Shown: positions 51,929 through 63,064 of the stretch, piece after piece
Position numbering within the stretch: position 1 is the stretch's first letter
How the letters are laid out: each line of letters starts with the position of its first letter
Origin: Pascua guehoae
Taxonomy: Eukaryota; Basidiomycota; Tremellomycetes; Trichosporonales; Trichosporonaceae
Direction of reading: 5' to 3'
Length of the DNA: 64,000 nucleotides
Assembly (NCBI GenBank): GCA_001600415.1
Contig: BCJX01000002.1
Span: 882,702-946,701 of the forward strand
Position numbers and translations under genes: made by a program
Notes under the pieces: generated by a model
Told to the model about the DNA's origin: nothing
The model's database searches: none
Seen by the model: only the letters and a program-made list of their open reading frames with translations

Positions 51929-53680
51929 TCATGGGAGAGTCTGGAGGTAACGAGCATAGGAGGCCAGCTTGAGCCAGCCCTCCTTCCTCGAGTCGCGCTC
52001 GTTCCGGAAGCTCCGGTGGGTGAGGGTGAATGTCGAGTGGCCGACGGGCGTGACACGGAGAGTGATCGTGTTGGCCGCGTACGTGTTGGTAGTGTCGGTG
52101 ATGAGGAACGTGCACCTGGTCCCGAGCTCGACGCCAGGCACTGACCCGCGCATTCCCTGGGGAAGGAAGAGGGTGAGGTTCCTGGGGGGCTTGGGGAGGC
52201 CGAGGTCGGCCACGACGTAGTCGACGGCGGCGGCGGCGGTTAAGAGGGTAATTTTGCCGTCTCCCGACGGGCCCAGGAGCGCGAGCTGAGTCGAGTTAGC
52301 CAGTGCCACACCCTTGTGAATAAAGACTTACCGTCCGGCCGGTTTCGAAAAATTCCCGCTTCACACGACCCTCCTTCAGAGCCGCTGAGGCGACCGCACC
52401 CTGGGTGTCAGTTATCACACTTCAATCTGGCAATGGACATACCCTGACGAAATCGTCGTGGGCTCGGTCGGGGTGGACGGCCTGGTGGTATGTGGCGAGG
52501 GGTGTGTTGGTGCCAACCGGGACGCCAAGTGTGTGGTCGCGGAGGGCGGCGTTGATGGGGGCCGAGACCTTGCCCCCCACGCGCCCAGCCTCCGCACCAG
52601 TCTCCGAGTCGAAGAGCTTGCCCAAGTCGATGGCAGACGCGTTGTTGAACGAGGGGTGTTGGGGCGCAGCAAAGAGAACGCCAAAGCGCTCGCGAGCGGG
52701 CCCGGTGTGGTCGTCGGTAAACGCGTCAGAGAGCAAGAACCAGACCGCCTCGATGACAAAGACGAGGGCACACCGCGCCTCGCTCCGAATACTCGACTCG
52801 ATGGGGCTGACAAGTTGGTCGAGCTCAGCATGGGGCAGGCCCCACACCAAAATGTACAGGTGAGCCTTGCCGCTCTGTCGTCAGCTAGAGGCAAAGATAA
52901 TGCTGCACTCACCTTGTATCCGACCCGGTAGTGCTCGCGCCGGGGGTTCGTGCCTTTGGCGCGCTCTGACGGCGATTCGTGCGCCCGCACCCGGCCGGCG
53001 CCACCGTTGAGGCGGATGTTGAGGAGGTCTTCGTCAACATGGCGCGCCTTCTTTGACGACGCCGACCCCCAGTAGACGCCGGGGACACCGGGGGTCCCCA
53101 CCTCTCCGCAGTCGAGGTAGATCACCGGGAAGCAAAATTCCTCTGTCTGTTGGATGACGACTGCGTCGGCGAGGGACGCGGACGTGAGCATGCCCGTGTC
53201 GAGAAAGAAATCGATTGTGCGGTGAGAATAGCGGTGCGCGAGGAACAGGTCGGCGAGCTCGTCGTAGGAGTAGAGGTCAAACACGGCGTCAAACGCCTCC
53301 TTTGCCGTGACGGTGCGGGCCGCGTCGACCGCTGCAACCGCAGCCCGCACGTTTGCCGTTGAAAAAATGGCCCTGGCGCCGTGCGATGAGGTCGACGCGG
53401 CGGGGGCCGAGCGGGACGCCGACGTGAGGGCAGACCAGAAGCTGGACGACGCGCCCGGGGCCGAGGAGGACACAGAGAGCGACAACGCGGCGCCCGAGGC
53501 CAGGACAAGCGAGGTCGAGCTTGACGACGCGGCCGAGCCCGAGGACGACGTGGCAGTCGTGGCAAACGAAAACGCAAAAGTCGACGTGGACGTGGAGACA
53601 AACGATGCAGCAGACGCAGATGCAGACGCCGTGGAGGCCGGTGTCGACTCAAAACTCAGAAGCGGCCGCCACCTCAACAA
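51929..53680 (-). CDS. Family A protein (unrecognised family), copy 1; N terminus unresolved
   Basis: Minus-strand exons 52913 to about 53680, 52443-52874, 52332-52400 and 51929-52285 join in phase. The first visible part is a Ser/Ala/Thr-rich low-complexity stretch of ~90 residues. A globular region of ~400 residues follows: IFSTANVRAAVAAVDAARTV, SYDELADLFLAHRYSHRTID, FPVIYLDCGEVG, GRVRAHESPSERAKGTNPRR, AHLYILVWGLPHAELDQLV, and the ending RKEGWLKLASYARYLQTLP. No catalytic motif is recognised; the frame has no membrane helix. The 5' end is uncertain: all frames after the intron acceptor near 53689 meet a stop, so a further exon or acceptor is missing. Intron positions in phase 0 after YK, before GAVASA and before LALLGPS are shared with the copy at 55996. 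Confidence 0.6.
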
Positions 53681-53699
53681 CCGTTACCGCCTGTGGGCT

Positions 53700-55587
53700 T
53701 GTCAGCGAATGAAGATAAAGGACTGTGGGATGGGCAAAGGGGGACGCTATTCAAGAACACACTAGACACTTACGACAGACGAGCTGGTTTGGACGGGGGT
53801 GGGCGAGGAGGGCAAAGTTGACCAGTGCTACCCGCGCAGATGGGCGAACTACGAGTGCGATACAAGAGGAGATGGTGATGAATGTCAAGAACAGATCAAT
53901 CCGTCCATCCTATATACCGTTCTTAACACGCCAATGTCGTCGTCCTGTGTGATGACGATATTGACGACAATATTGATGACAATAGTTGTTCCGACATTGA
54001 TGATGATATCACTGATTACGATAGCATTGATGACATCAGCGAGAGTGTGTTTGGGTGATGATTCTGAGCGTGCTGTTGTACTCGGATAGCATGAGATATG
54101 TGGGAGGGATGGCCCACAACCAACACCTTCGGAAAGTAATACCGAGTGGGAAGGGTCTTGGCCCATTTTTTCAGGAAGGTTGGCCAGGATATACTCCAGT
54201 GAGAGAAACTACAGAACTTTATTACGAGACTATAAGAGTGGCTGCTTTGTTGCTATTTATTCTGAGCCATGAGCTACGCTAATAATTTACCGAAAACGTA
54301 TTCACAATATCGTGAGGGTGGTTATTCACTTCATGAATATGTCTAGGATGCTTCAGAGATCTGGTTTATTAGAAGGTACTCCCCCACCCAGTGCCCGCTG
54401 ATAAAACACTCTAAATGGTGCAGTCGGTAGGCTGTTGTCGCCATAGGACTTGCCCCCTCCGCGTGTCCTCTGTAAATCCGTATATGTCATGTGGTTTGTA
54501 CACCAGTGCCTTTCGCCCCCCTCCCTCTCTCTGCCTTCCCCCAACCCTATGATGCTTGGGTTCTCCCCGCCTACAAATTTATCTGCCATGCAGCGCCACC
54601 TGTCTGAGTGTGCCAGAGCCAGCTTTATCAATAATATTATGGATATTAATATTGGTTTCAGGCAATCTGAAGTGACAACAGCATCAGCCTAGTCTCTCCT
54701 TGGAGGGAAGGAAAGAAGTTACAACGCCGTTAACAGACGGGCAGTTATCTTTCGATTTGGATAGTCTGATTGCTCAGCCAACAGAACCCTGAAGTTGACC
54801 TGCTCAAGGCATGGATTAAACCCAGTACCTTCACCACTCCAAAGTGTAAAAGTAAACACTCTTCTTCGGGTTCCAGCAAGGTGAGCATGAAGCGACTTCG
54901 AGGAGTCAGCCATTTGGATAGCGGGGTTTCATGGTGTTATTACATAAAGGCCATGAAACCGATCCGTGCAAAAGAAAAAGACAAAGAATTTGCACGGTGC
55001 TAGAGAACACAAACCCGCCCTGTCGCTCACGTCTCCTCCCCACCACACCCCCGCCCCCCAGCACCACACACACATATACGATCCTTCTCGGTCTCCTTCC
55101 CCCCGCCTAGCCGGCCATGTGGAAACCACGCAGCTTCCACATGGTTTATCTCGAGCATCTTCGCTTTATATAATAGATAGTCTGCCTCGCATAGGTCAAT
55201 GTCTCTCGTGGGAGTATTTGCCGCGCTAAAAGAAAATAATTCGTTACAGCATACCAAGATAGTGGTATATAAAACGAGAGACGAGTGGCATGACAGTGGG
55301 AACGCAGTTGGGGGACTTAGTTAATGGCTTTTGTAGGGGCGAGGGGCTTGGGTGTGCAAAGCATTGCGCTCACCAGATGACTCACGGCTGCGGAACTTTG
55401 GGCAAGAAGTTGCTGACCCGAATGTCTCACCAAGTGCACGTAGGATTTCAAGCTTGGCTTCCACACTGCAAAGCTTCTTCCTTCTTCAACCCCACGCCGC
55501 TCGCCCGCTGTCCTTTGCCAATGTAAACAGTTACGTACTCATCTTCCAGCCTATACCCATAAAAACTGCTCCTTTCATCCGCTGACT
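53700..55587. other. Gene-free stretch between family A copies
   Basis: No coding region is supported. Simple gat/atg-rich sequence lies at 53940-54060. 54300-54700 is AT-rich. Confidence 0.35.
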
Positions 55588-55900
55588 TTACTGCAGGACC
55601 TCAGGGATGGCGTTGGTGAGTGACTCGAGCCACCCCTCCTTGGCGACAATTTCGATGCGCTTGTTTTCTTGTGTCTTGTTCTCTTCGATCTGCGCGTTGG
55701 CATCAGTGCTGGCCGGGAGTGATTCGCTGCTGTGTTGTGGCCTCTCCCTGGGCCACATTTGACTTTGATGTGGCGAGATTGGCTTCGAGCTGAACAATAG
55801 TGGACGCAAGCACAACCTTGCGGCGCAGCTCTGGGACCGACTCGGTGAGGGCAGTGACCTCAGTCTTGGACTGTTGTGCACACTACTCAGTTTCGTCGGC
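55588..55900 (-). pseudogene. Coiled-coil gene remnant
   Basis: On the minus strand a frame with coiled-coil character (VPELRRKVVLASTIVQLEAN, ..ATSKSNVAQGE) is interrupted by a stop and frame change near 55715 and continues as QIEENKTQENKRIEIVAKEG to a stop at 55588. The end resembles the KEGWL ending of family A copy 1, but too little remains to be sure. Confidence 0.35.
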
Positions 55901-55995
55901 AGCTGCATGCGCAGTAGCCTGCTGTGTCTAGAGACCTGGAATGGACGACTTGATCGATTCCGCCAGTTCCCGCGCTCTCCGCCTCCACACCCAAG

Positions 55996-57831
55996 ATGTT
56001 GCCGGAAGCATCTGTGGATTTTCCCATCAGTCTGGTTTGCCCGCCTCCATTCCAGTCCAAACCACGCCCCCCATCCCCATCCCTTTCGCTGTCGCCGTCA
56101 TCACCACTCTTGCCCCCGTTGGCTCCGTCGTTTGACGCGTCCTCGTCTGCCCTCTCGCTATCGTCCGCCACTCTGTGTTCGTCGTCTCGAGCGCCATTCA
56201 GGCCAACACCTCCTCCCATCTCTCACCCCCGCGCGACTTCTATATTTGAGGCGATAGAGGAGGCATGGCGGGCCGACAGCTCTCGCTTCGAACCCGAATA
56301 CGACGCTCTTTTCATCAAGCACGGCGCCCCCCGGCCTCGCAATCATCTTCGTCCAGTCCGTCATGTTAGGCGAGGACGTGCGCGAACGCTTTTCCACCGG
56401 CACGGCTTCCCCCGCCGCCATCGCCTCAGTCGACCTCATTCAACGAACGGAAGTCCTGGTGTCGCCCTGCCATTTACTTCGACATTGTCGCCGACTACGG
56501 CGGCTCAAGCACCGCCGCCGTCCCATACTCGCACTGTGAGAAGATGAAGGTATTTGGTGCGGCCCGCCGGGTTCACGACCAGCACAACAGGCCTTCGTAT
56601 CGCAAGCAGCACCCGTCCAAAGTTTTTTACACGACCTTCAAGGTGAGTGTTTTTTTCCGTTGCAGTCCGACACACCTACCACCCACACCATCGTCACTCT
56701 CCTACATCATCATGCCTACCAACCACAACCCCCCTATGCCCTTGGACTATCCACTGTCACTTGCCCGGTCGATTGTCACGGCTGAACACACCCTTTCTTT
56801 TGCTTACAAAGCAGGACGGAGGGCAGCATCCGTTCAGAGCTGCGTGGAGTCGTACATTTGACGAGCTCGACGACCTGCTTGTTCGCGGCATTGGGCCCCG
56901 CGGGCGTGCCGCCACGGCAACGCTGATGGAAGAATTTTACCTTGTCGCTGCCAATCTCTTTGTCCTCCCCGACACCCTCGCCGCTCTCCATGCGCGCGGC
57001 ATCACCCTTCCCCCCCCGCACTAGCGCCTCGTACAACCGCCGCTTGGTGGGCCTCAAGCGCCCGTTCTCTCACGAAGACTTGGTGGAGTGGGGCTTGCTC
57101 AGCGCCGCGCAGAGGCGGTTCCTTATGGGGTGGAAGGACCGGAACCCGTCCCTTCTCGACTATCTCATCTTCCTCAACCCCGCAAAAGAGGACTCCATCC
57201 GGGAGCACCTGCGTGAGGTAAGTACAGTAACCCCACACAGCACTTTACCGCTGAACAGTGAGCTGACTTGCAGGCCAGCCAGCGCGGCATGCGCACGGCC
57301 CTCGCCACGCAAGGCAAGCACAGGTTGGAGGACTGGCTCGATGGCTCCAAGACAGTGAGTATCCCCCCCTCCCACGTCAACGTGACCTTGGCCGAATCTC
57401 GACCCGCTTACCCGCTGACGCTGCAGGTTTCAGTCCAGCCGGGCGGCGGCGACGGCGTCGTCCGCTTTATCGACACCCCCCACATTATTACCTGGATCCA
57501 GAACCAGTACAACCTTCCCCCGCTTCCCGTCAAGTGCGTGGTACTGAGGTTCCCCCCCGGCACCGCCAGCCGCCATCGCAAGTGGATCGGCAGCAAGCTC
57601 CACCTGAAGGTGGTCAGCGACGACTTTCAATTCAGCGCGCACAACTCATACATAGAAGTTCGCCGCGGGGGCGTCAAGATCTTTGACCTCGACCTTGCGG
57701 CCATGCGCCCTGAGCCCAAGACCACCAAACCTCCCAAGCCCGGCTCTTCTCGCGCCGACCATTTTGCATACCTCCTCGGGTACCTCGGGTACCTTGCGCA
57801 CCACTACCTTCCCGACCTCGATAACCTGTAG
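55996..57831 (+). pseudogene. Family A, copy 2 (full length, three frame changes)
   Basis: Exon blocks 55996-56642, 56815-57217, 57274-57354 and 57427-57831. The N-terminal ~85 residues are Pro/Ser-rich. Then SIFEAIEEAWRADSSRFEPE, RERFSTGTASPAA, WCRPAIYFDIVADYGGS, KVFGAARRVHDQHNRPSY, FDELDDLLVRGIGPRGRAA, VEWGLLSAAQRRFLMGW, PPLPVKCVVLRFPPGTASRH and LLGYLGYLAHHYLPDL. Reading all of this needs a frame change at about 56330 (C run), 56450 and 57014 (C run), so either the gene is dead or C-run lengths are wrong in the sequence. The last two exons are fully open. Three intron positions match copy 1. I do not recognise the family. Confidence 0.6.
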
Positions 57832-58899
57832 CAATGTAGAATCAATTGTTCCCTGCCATTTTGCCCTCTCTGTCACTTGCCTGACACGTGGGCTCAGCCA
57901 AGGCACCATTGATCGTGAGCACGTCAGCTGCAAAGGTGGCTACAGACTTATTAGGGATCACAAAAGGATCAGAACATGCTTGCAAAGCTGGGCATGCAAC
58001 ACGCGTCTTTCCGGGTTTGGTAGCGTCCATGCACTCTGTCGTGGTTTCGTGCTCTGAAGTAAATTGAGCTGGGAGATGTGGCCACTCGTCGAGGAGAGTA
58101 ATTGAAGGCCCTGTGTTCGCACAATGCAATAAGATGCGTTCTGTTGGCGTGGCCCATTGTAGCCACCACTAGGGCGTATAATACCCACACAAGAGCGACC
58201 CACCACTACAAGTCGCCCCGTTGTACAACTGTTAGTCTGCAATGTTCTGTCTCTCGATGCCCCTCTACTGCACCGTTTGAGTACCTTTTGCAACTGGCAA
58301 CGTCGCAGACCTCTACATGTTCTGTTGTGACTGTCAGTGACCCTCATTGGCCGTAGAATCACCGACACCGATGGATGAAGAGAACCCTCGGCTGGACAGG
58401 CGGGTAACATGACACTGAGGGACGGTCCTGTTGGCAAAGACAATTCATGTAATGACTCTCATTTGTCACACTCAGACAACTTGAGAATGAACCGCGAGCA
58501 CTTAATGCTTGCCATGGACAGATCCTGGTCAACGCTTACACACCAGTGATAGAAAGATGACTTAGGACAGCCGAACTTGTCCAAATTTTACCAGGAAAGG
58601 ACATCAGTGGCTGACTGTCACTGCTGAAACACAAGTGGTAAGTTTTAACTTGGCCGAAGAGATGTTCATAAAGAGCTGGTTGACAGGGCTATCGAGCTAT
58701 TTTTTTGACACTCATAGCATGGCTGCATGGGCCACAAAAACAAATACAATGTTTCACTGACGGCCACGACTAATCCGGGTCTCGCGACAAAGCAAATAAA
58801 CCTATACGCTTCTCTCTCACTCAAAGTCCTTTCATTCTCACCCACGGCTTTGTCATCTCCATCGTCCCGCTTTCTCCCTCGCTTACCACTTAATCTACA
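57832..58899. other. Intergenic between family A copies 2 and 3
   Basis: No gene is supported. The last ~70 bases (58815-58885, ctctcactcaaagtcctttc then ccctcgc) are pyrimidine-rich like a leader. Confidence 0.4.
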
Positions 58900-60600
58900 A
58901 TGGCCCCGTCGCACTGGGACTCTGCCAAGCAGAATACTGGCCAACGCCAGTTAGTTCTCCACAGCATCAACACTGTGAGTACCATTGTCATCCTTCCCAC
59001 CTTCGCTCTGTTGCTCGATACTCTCAGCCAGAGCCGCTCGATTGCCGGTGACTCGTAGACCCCGCTTCCAGTCAAAACACGAAGCCGCGACACGAACGAG
59101 AGTGACAACCTCCTTCAGGCCCCTCTGACATTTGCAAAGGTCGACAGCAAGTACGTACCCCATTCCAACCTGTGTCCACAAAAGCTGCTCCTTTCATCAG
59201 CTGACGTTATTTAGTTCTGCAACCTCCCCATCCTCCATCAACCTCCCCCCCCCCCCCCCCCGATCTCCTACCCTCGCGTCGCGGCCATCTTTGCTGCGAT
59301 CGAGGGAGACTGGCGCTCGGAACCCTAGCGTTAGGAGGAGGAGTACTACAAGCTCTTCCAAAAGCATGATCCCCAGGGCCTCGCCACGCTCTTTCTCCGC
59401 CACGTCTGGTTTCAAGATTACCTCTGCGAGCGGTTTTCCATTGGGGAACCCTCCCCCGCCACAACCGCAACGGCCGACATGATCAACCGCACGCCGTTCT
59501 GGTGTCGGCCGGCGGTCTACATCGACACCATCGACTCGGCCTACGGCGGCTCGAGCACCGGTGCTGTCCCTTAGGGCAACGGCTGGAAGACGACAAAGGT
59601 GTTCGGCGTCACCCGGCGGGTGCACGATGAGCACAACGAACCGAGGTACCGCCGAGATCATCCCAAGGCCCACTACGCAGCAACGTACAAAGTGAGTGTG
59701 CATCTCTTCCTTTCAGCCAGACTGTCTGTTCGATTCGCGCTAACAAAGCAGGATGGCAAGCCCCACATTTTGCTGCGGCCTGGAGCCCAACTTTTGACGA
59801 GCTCGACGCTATGCTTGTTCGCGGCATTCCCCGCGGGCGTGCCGCCATGACTACTATCGTCGAAGAGCTGGTTCACGTTGCCGCCAATCTTTTCGTCACC
59901 CCCGCGACTGCCGCCGCTGTCGACCGCCGCGGCCTCACGCTCCCCCCTCGCACCCGCCCCTCCCACAACCGAAGCTGGGCCCTCGGGCTGGAGCGAATGT
60001 TCGCCCCGGCCGAGCTATTCGAGTGGGGTCACATGAGTGCGGAGACGCGCCGCTTCATGATGGGCTGGGATCGCAACCCTTCTGTCCTCGATTGGCTTCT
60101 TTTTCCTCTACTGAGGTAAGCATGAGCACAACCACCCTCACAGTCCTACACCCTCAAATAATGAGCTGACTTGCAGGCCAGTTGGCTAGGTATTCGCGCT
60201 ACACTCGCAACCCAGGGCAGGAACGGGGTCCACGAGTTTGTTAAGTGACTGGATCGCAACAGGTTACGGGCTTTCGCCGCTTTCCGTCAGCCCCGTCACC
60301 CTCAAGTTTCCTCCAGGCAAGGCGAACGAGTCCCCACGCTGGCAACAAGATCGACCTCTCAAGATCATCACTACTCGACTTCTCCTTCAACCACGATGAC
60401 TCGTGCATGGAAGTGTCGCGAAGCGGCAAGAAGCTCTTCCACCTCGACATTACCACCATGAACACTGCCTTCAAGGATATCGCCAGCCACAGGAGGCTTC
60501 TTCCCGCGCTGACCACTTCAAATACTTGGTGGGGTACCTGGGAGTACCTCGCCCACCGTTACTTCCCCAACCTCGATGATATTAACGAGACAAAATCCAC
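58900..60600 (+). pseudogene. Family A, copy 3 (decayed)
   Basis: The start exon 58900-58974 encodes MAPSHWDSAKQNTGQRQLVL.. and ends at GTGAGT; the next exon retains APLTFAKVDS, matching the intact copy at 63065 (TPLAFAKITN). The main body (59270-60600) keeps FLRHVWFQDYLCERFSIGEP, FWCRPAVYIDTIDSAYGGSS, FGVTRRVHDEHNEPRYRRDH, FDELDAMLVRGI, RFMMGWDRNPSVLDWL and KKLFHLDITTM. At least three in-frame stops (near 59327, 59333 and 59571) and frame changes after 60240 interrupt it. An 18-C run is at 59247-59264. Confidence 0.65.
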
Positions 60601-63064
60601 ATCTCATACTTGCTACTATTTCACTGCGCCGTTCTGCCCGTCTGCCACTTACCTCACACGTGTACTCGGGTACCTTGGGCAGCTGCGTGATACGTGGTTA
60701 ATTTCGTCCTGATCGGAAGCTTGAGACGCTGTGAGCTGTGTCGCTGCTAGCTGGCTGGCCCCCTATATTACCACTCGCCACCGGGCACAGGGGCACGGGA
60801 TATTGGATGTGGTAGCACTGTGGTATACGGCACTGTGGTCTTCCACGCACCATGCCTTTTCGGCCAAACTGATATGTAGGGTTGCTGTAAGCTGCGTGCC
60901 GTAGTGTAGTAATGGTTTTGGGGAGGCTGATGCGCAACCTTGCCTCGATGGGCTTAAACCTCATCAACCCAACGAGGTGACCAGCGTCTCTCTACCCGTA
61001 CGTACCGCACCACCGTCCAACAAATGGTCTCTTGCCTCTTGCACGTTCCAGTGATGCCATAGAATTCTTCAGTCTCTCTGGAGATCTCTGTTCCGAACTT
61101 GCATCACTTCTGATCCGAGCAGAGGAGACGTGCATGCTACAACTAGGCTGGCCCATGATTTGGCACGTCACCAAGCGACGACTGTCACACTGTTGCCGCC
61201 ATACACGCCACCGGCCTGCGGCGCCGGGAGGCCGGTTCGGCTCTGACGATCTCTCATGGCATGAGACTCACCAGATTTCAAACCGCCGGCCGCCGGGCTT
61301 GGCGGTTTGGGCTGATCGGGCACGTGCGTATGCGGGTTCATGCGTACTGCAGCGAGCTGTCGGCTACTATTCTGGCTTAGCAGATGACAGAGGGGCAGCG
61401 AGGTAGTCCGAGAAGACCAGCTAGGCTAAATTACTACAAGTGCCTCGTAAGAATAATAGAATGTCACCTGGTGGGCACCTGCATCCCTTTGCACGCTTTC
61501 ATCATTCCGTGATGTTTCCTAGAGTGTGCGGTTTTGCAAGTTGTGGTGGTAGATGGCCGCCCATGGCCATCCCACTCACGGGTCAACACTGTTTGGTTCG
61601 CAGCACACGAAGCTGCAAGGCTAGCTGCTAGCAGCCTCCACCCGACGGTGGCCAGTACCTCACCCCCCCTTCGGCCTCGGCCGAGTGTAATGCTGTATGT
61701 GCCCCCCAGCCTCGGCCCTCGCCGCCTTTGGATGTTCAGACCTCGTTCCTGGGCCAGTTCCGACCCGAGTGGCTGCCACCCGTCAGCTGCCAGCTTTTCT
61801 TGCTTCTGACATGCGCCCCATACCTCCCGCGAGCGCCGCTGCTCACCCCTCACGTCTCAAGAAGTGTTGCCAAGCTGGAGGCTGGTCCCTATGACGTCTT
61901 GTGATCGAATGACCGAGCCGTTTTTGCCCAATCATGACATGGTCCTCAGTTATCCGGTACCTGGTGCGAGAGGACGATCGCTTGGCGTGTTGATATGGAG
62001 GCTTGTGCGTCCAGGGCTGTTGGTTCCGTTCTATTTTCTGCGCAAATCCAGACCACAATGGTCAAATCACGCGACTGGCCACATGTTTGGCTCCGTCCGC
62101 GCGCCCAGTGACCAGTGGTTTGTCCCCAGGCGTACAGGCGTCACCCACCGTCCCCCATGTGTCGCATGTCACGGGTGACTGCTTGCTGCTTTGAAGCTGT
62201 GCACGTAACCCTAACCCGAGGTGGTTTTCCTCTGTGGAAACTCAGTTCCCCCGCCTTCAACAAACCACAGTTTATTCCAGAAATTCGTACAAATCAAGCA
62301 ACCGGGCTCATAATATGCACAAAATTACTTGCAAGCTGTCGTGGTAGGGTTTGGTCCGTTTTGTCGTTGCATGGGGGATATCACGATCCGCGTCGGGTGG
62401 CGTTCCGGCTTTTGCCTCGGGTACCTGGATGATGCTTCTTATCTGTCTCCTGTCGGGTCACCTGCGCAGCTTTAACCAATGGTGAGCCTTGGGGTATCAC
62501 ATTTGGATGAAAACACGAGGAGGGGCGCTGCTAAGAAGCAAAGAAGGACACACGGGGGCGGTGCCAAGAGATCCCGTAGACCCCATGACCAACTCAAAGT
62601 GGCATTTTTTTTTGCAGTGTGGCAGTATTTTTTTCAATGCACTGGCCTCTTGAGCGCACCACGACATTGGCCATGACCACCCACCCGGACATGCGTACTA
62701 CCTTTCTGCTCTGCAAGAGACCCTGGAGATTGTCGCTATAAATTGGCGAGGCCGAGGCCAAGAGTTGCGCCCTCTTCCCACACGCAAAACACCCACTATT
62801 GCTCACTGTTCACCACTGCCTGGCGTCTGGAGCCAGCCTTGCTGCCTCGAGGACCCCTGTACTTGCTGATCGCTTGCTCTGGAATGGTAGGGGACTGACA
62901 TAGCTGACTGGACTCTCCGACCTCGGGACGGCCGTTGCCGCTACGGGGTCTACGGTGGAGTGCGCTGGGCATACAAAACGAGTGGGATGACATGTTCTTG
63001 ACTCCAATCCCCCACCTCTGAAATTTTTTCACCTCTCCCCCCACACCGCCCACACACCACCACC
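60601..63064. other. Gene-free stretch before family A copy 4
   Basis: No coding region or RNA gene is supported in 2.46 kb. T runs (62606-62613, 62629-62635) and a caaagtggcattttt motif related to the dispersed repeat start lie near 62596. 62730-62760 and 62990-63060 resemble promoter/leader sequence (gctataaattggcgagg near 62736; C-rich up to the ATG). Confidence 0.4.

Noticed and set aside
53307..53765. Plus-strand acidic frame opposite family A copy 1
   Set aside because: It is the reverse complement of the Ser/Ala-rich coding stretch; the minus reading continues into conserved, spliced family A sequence.
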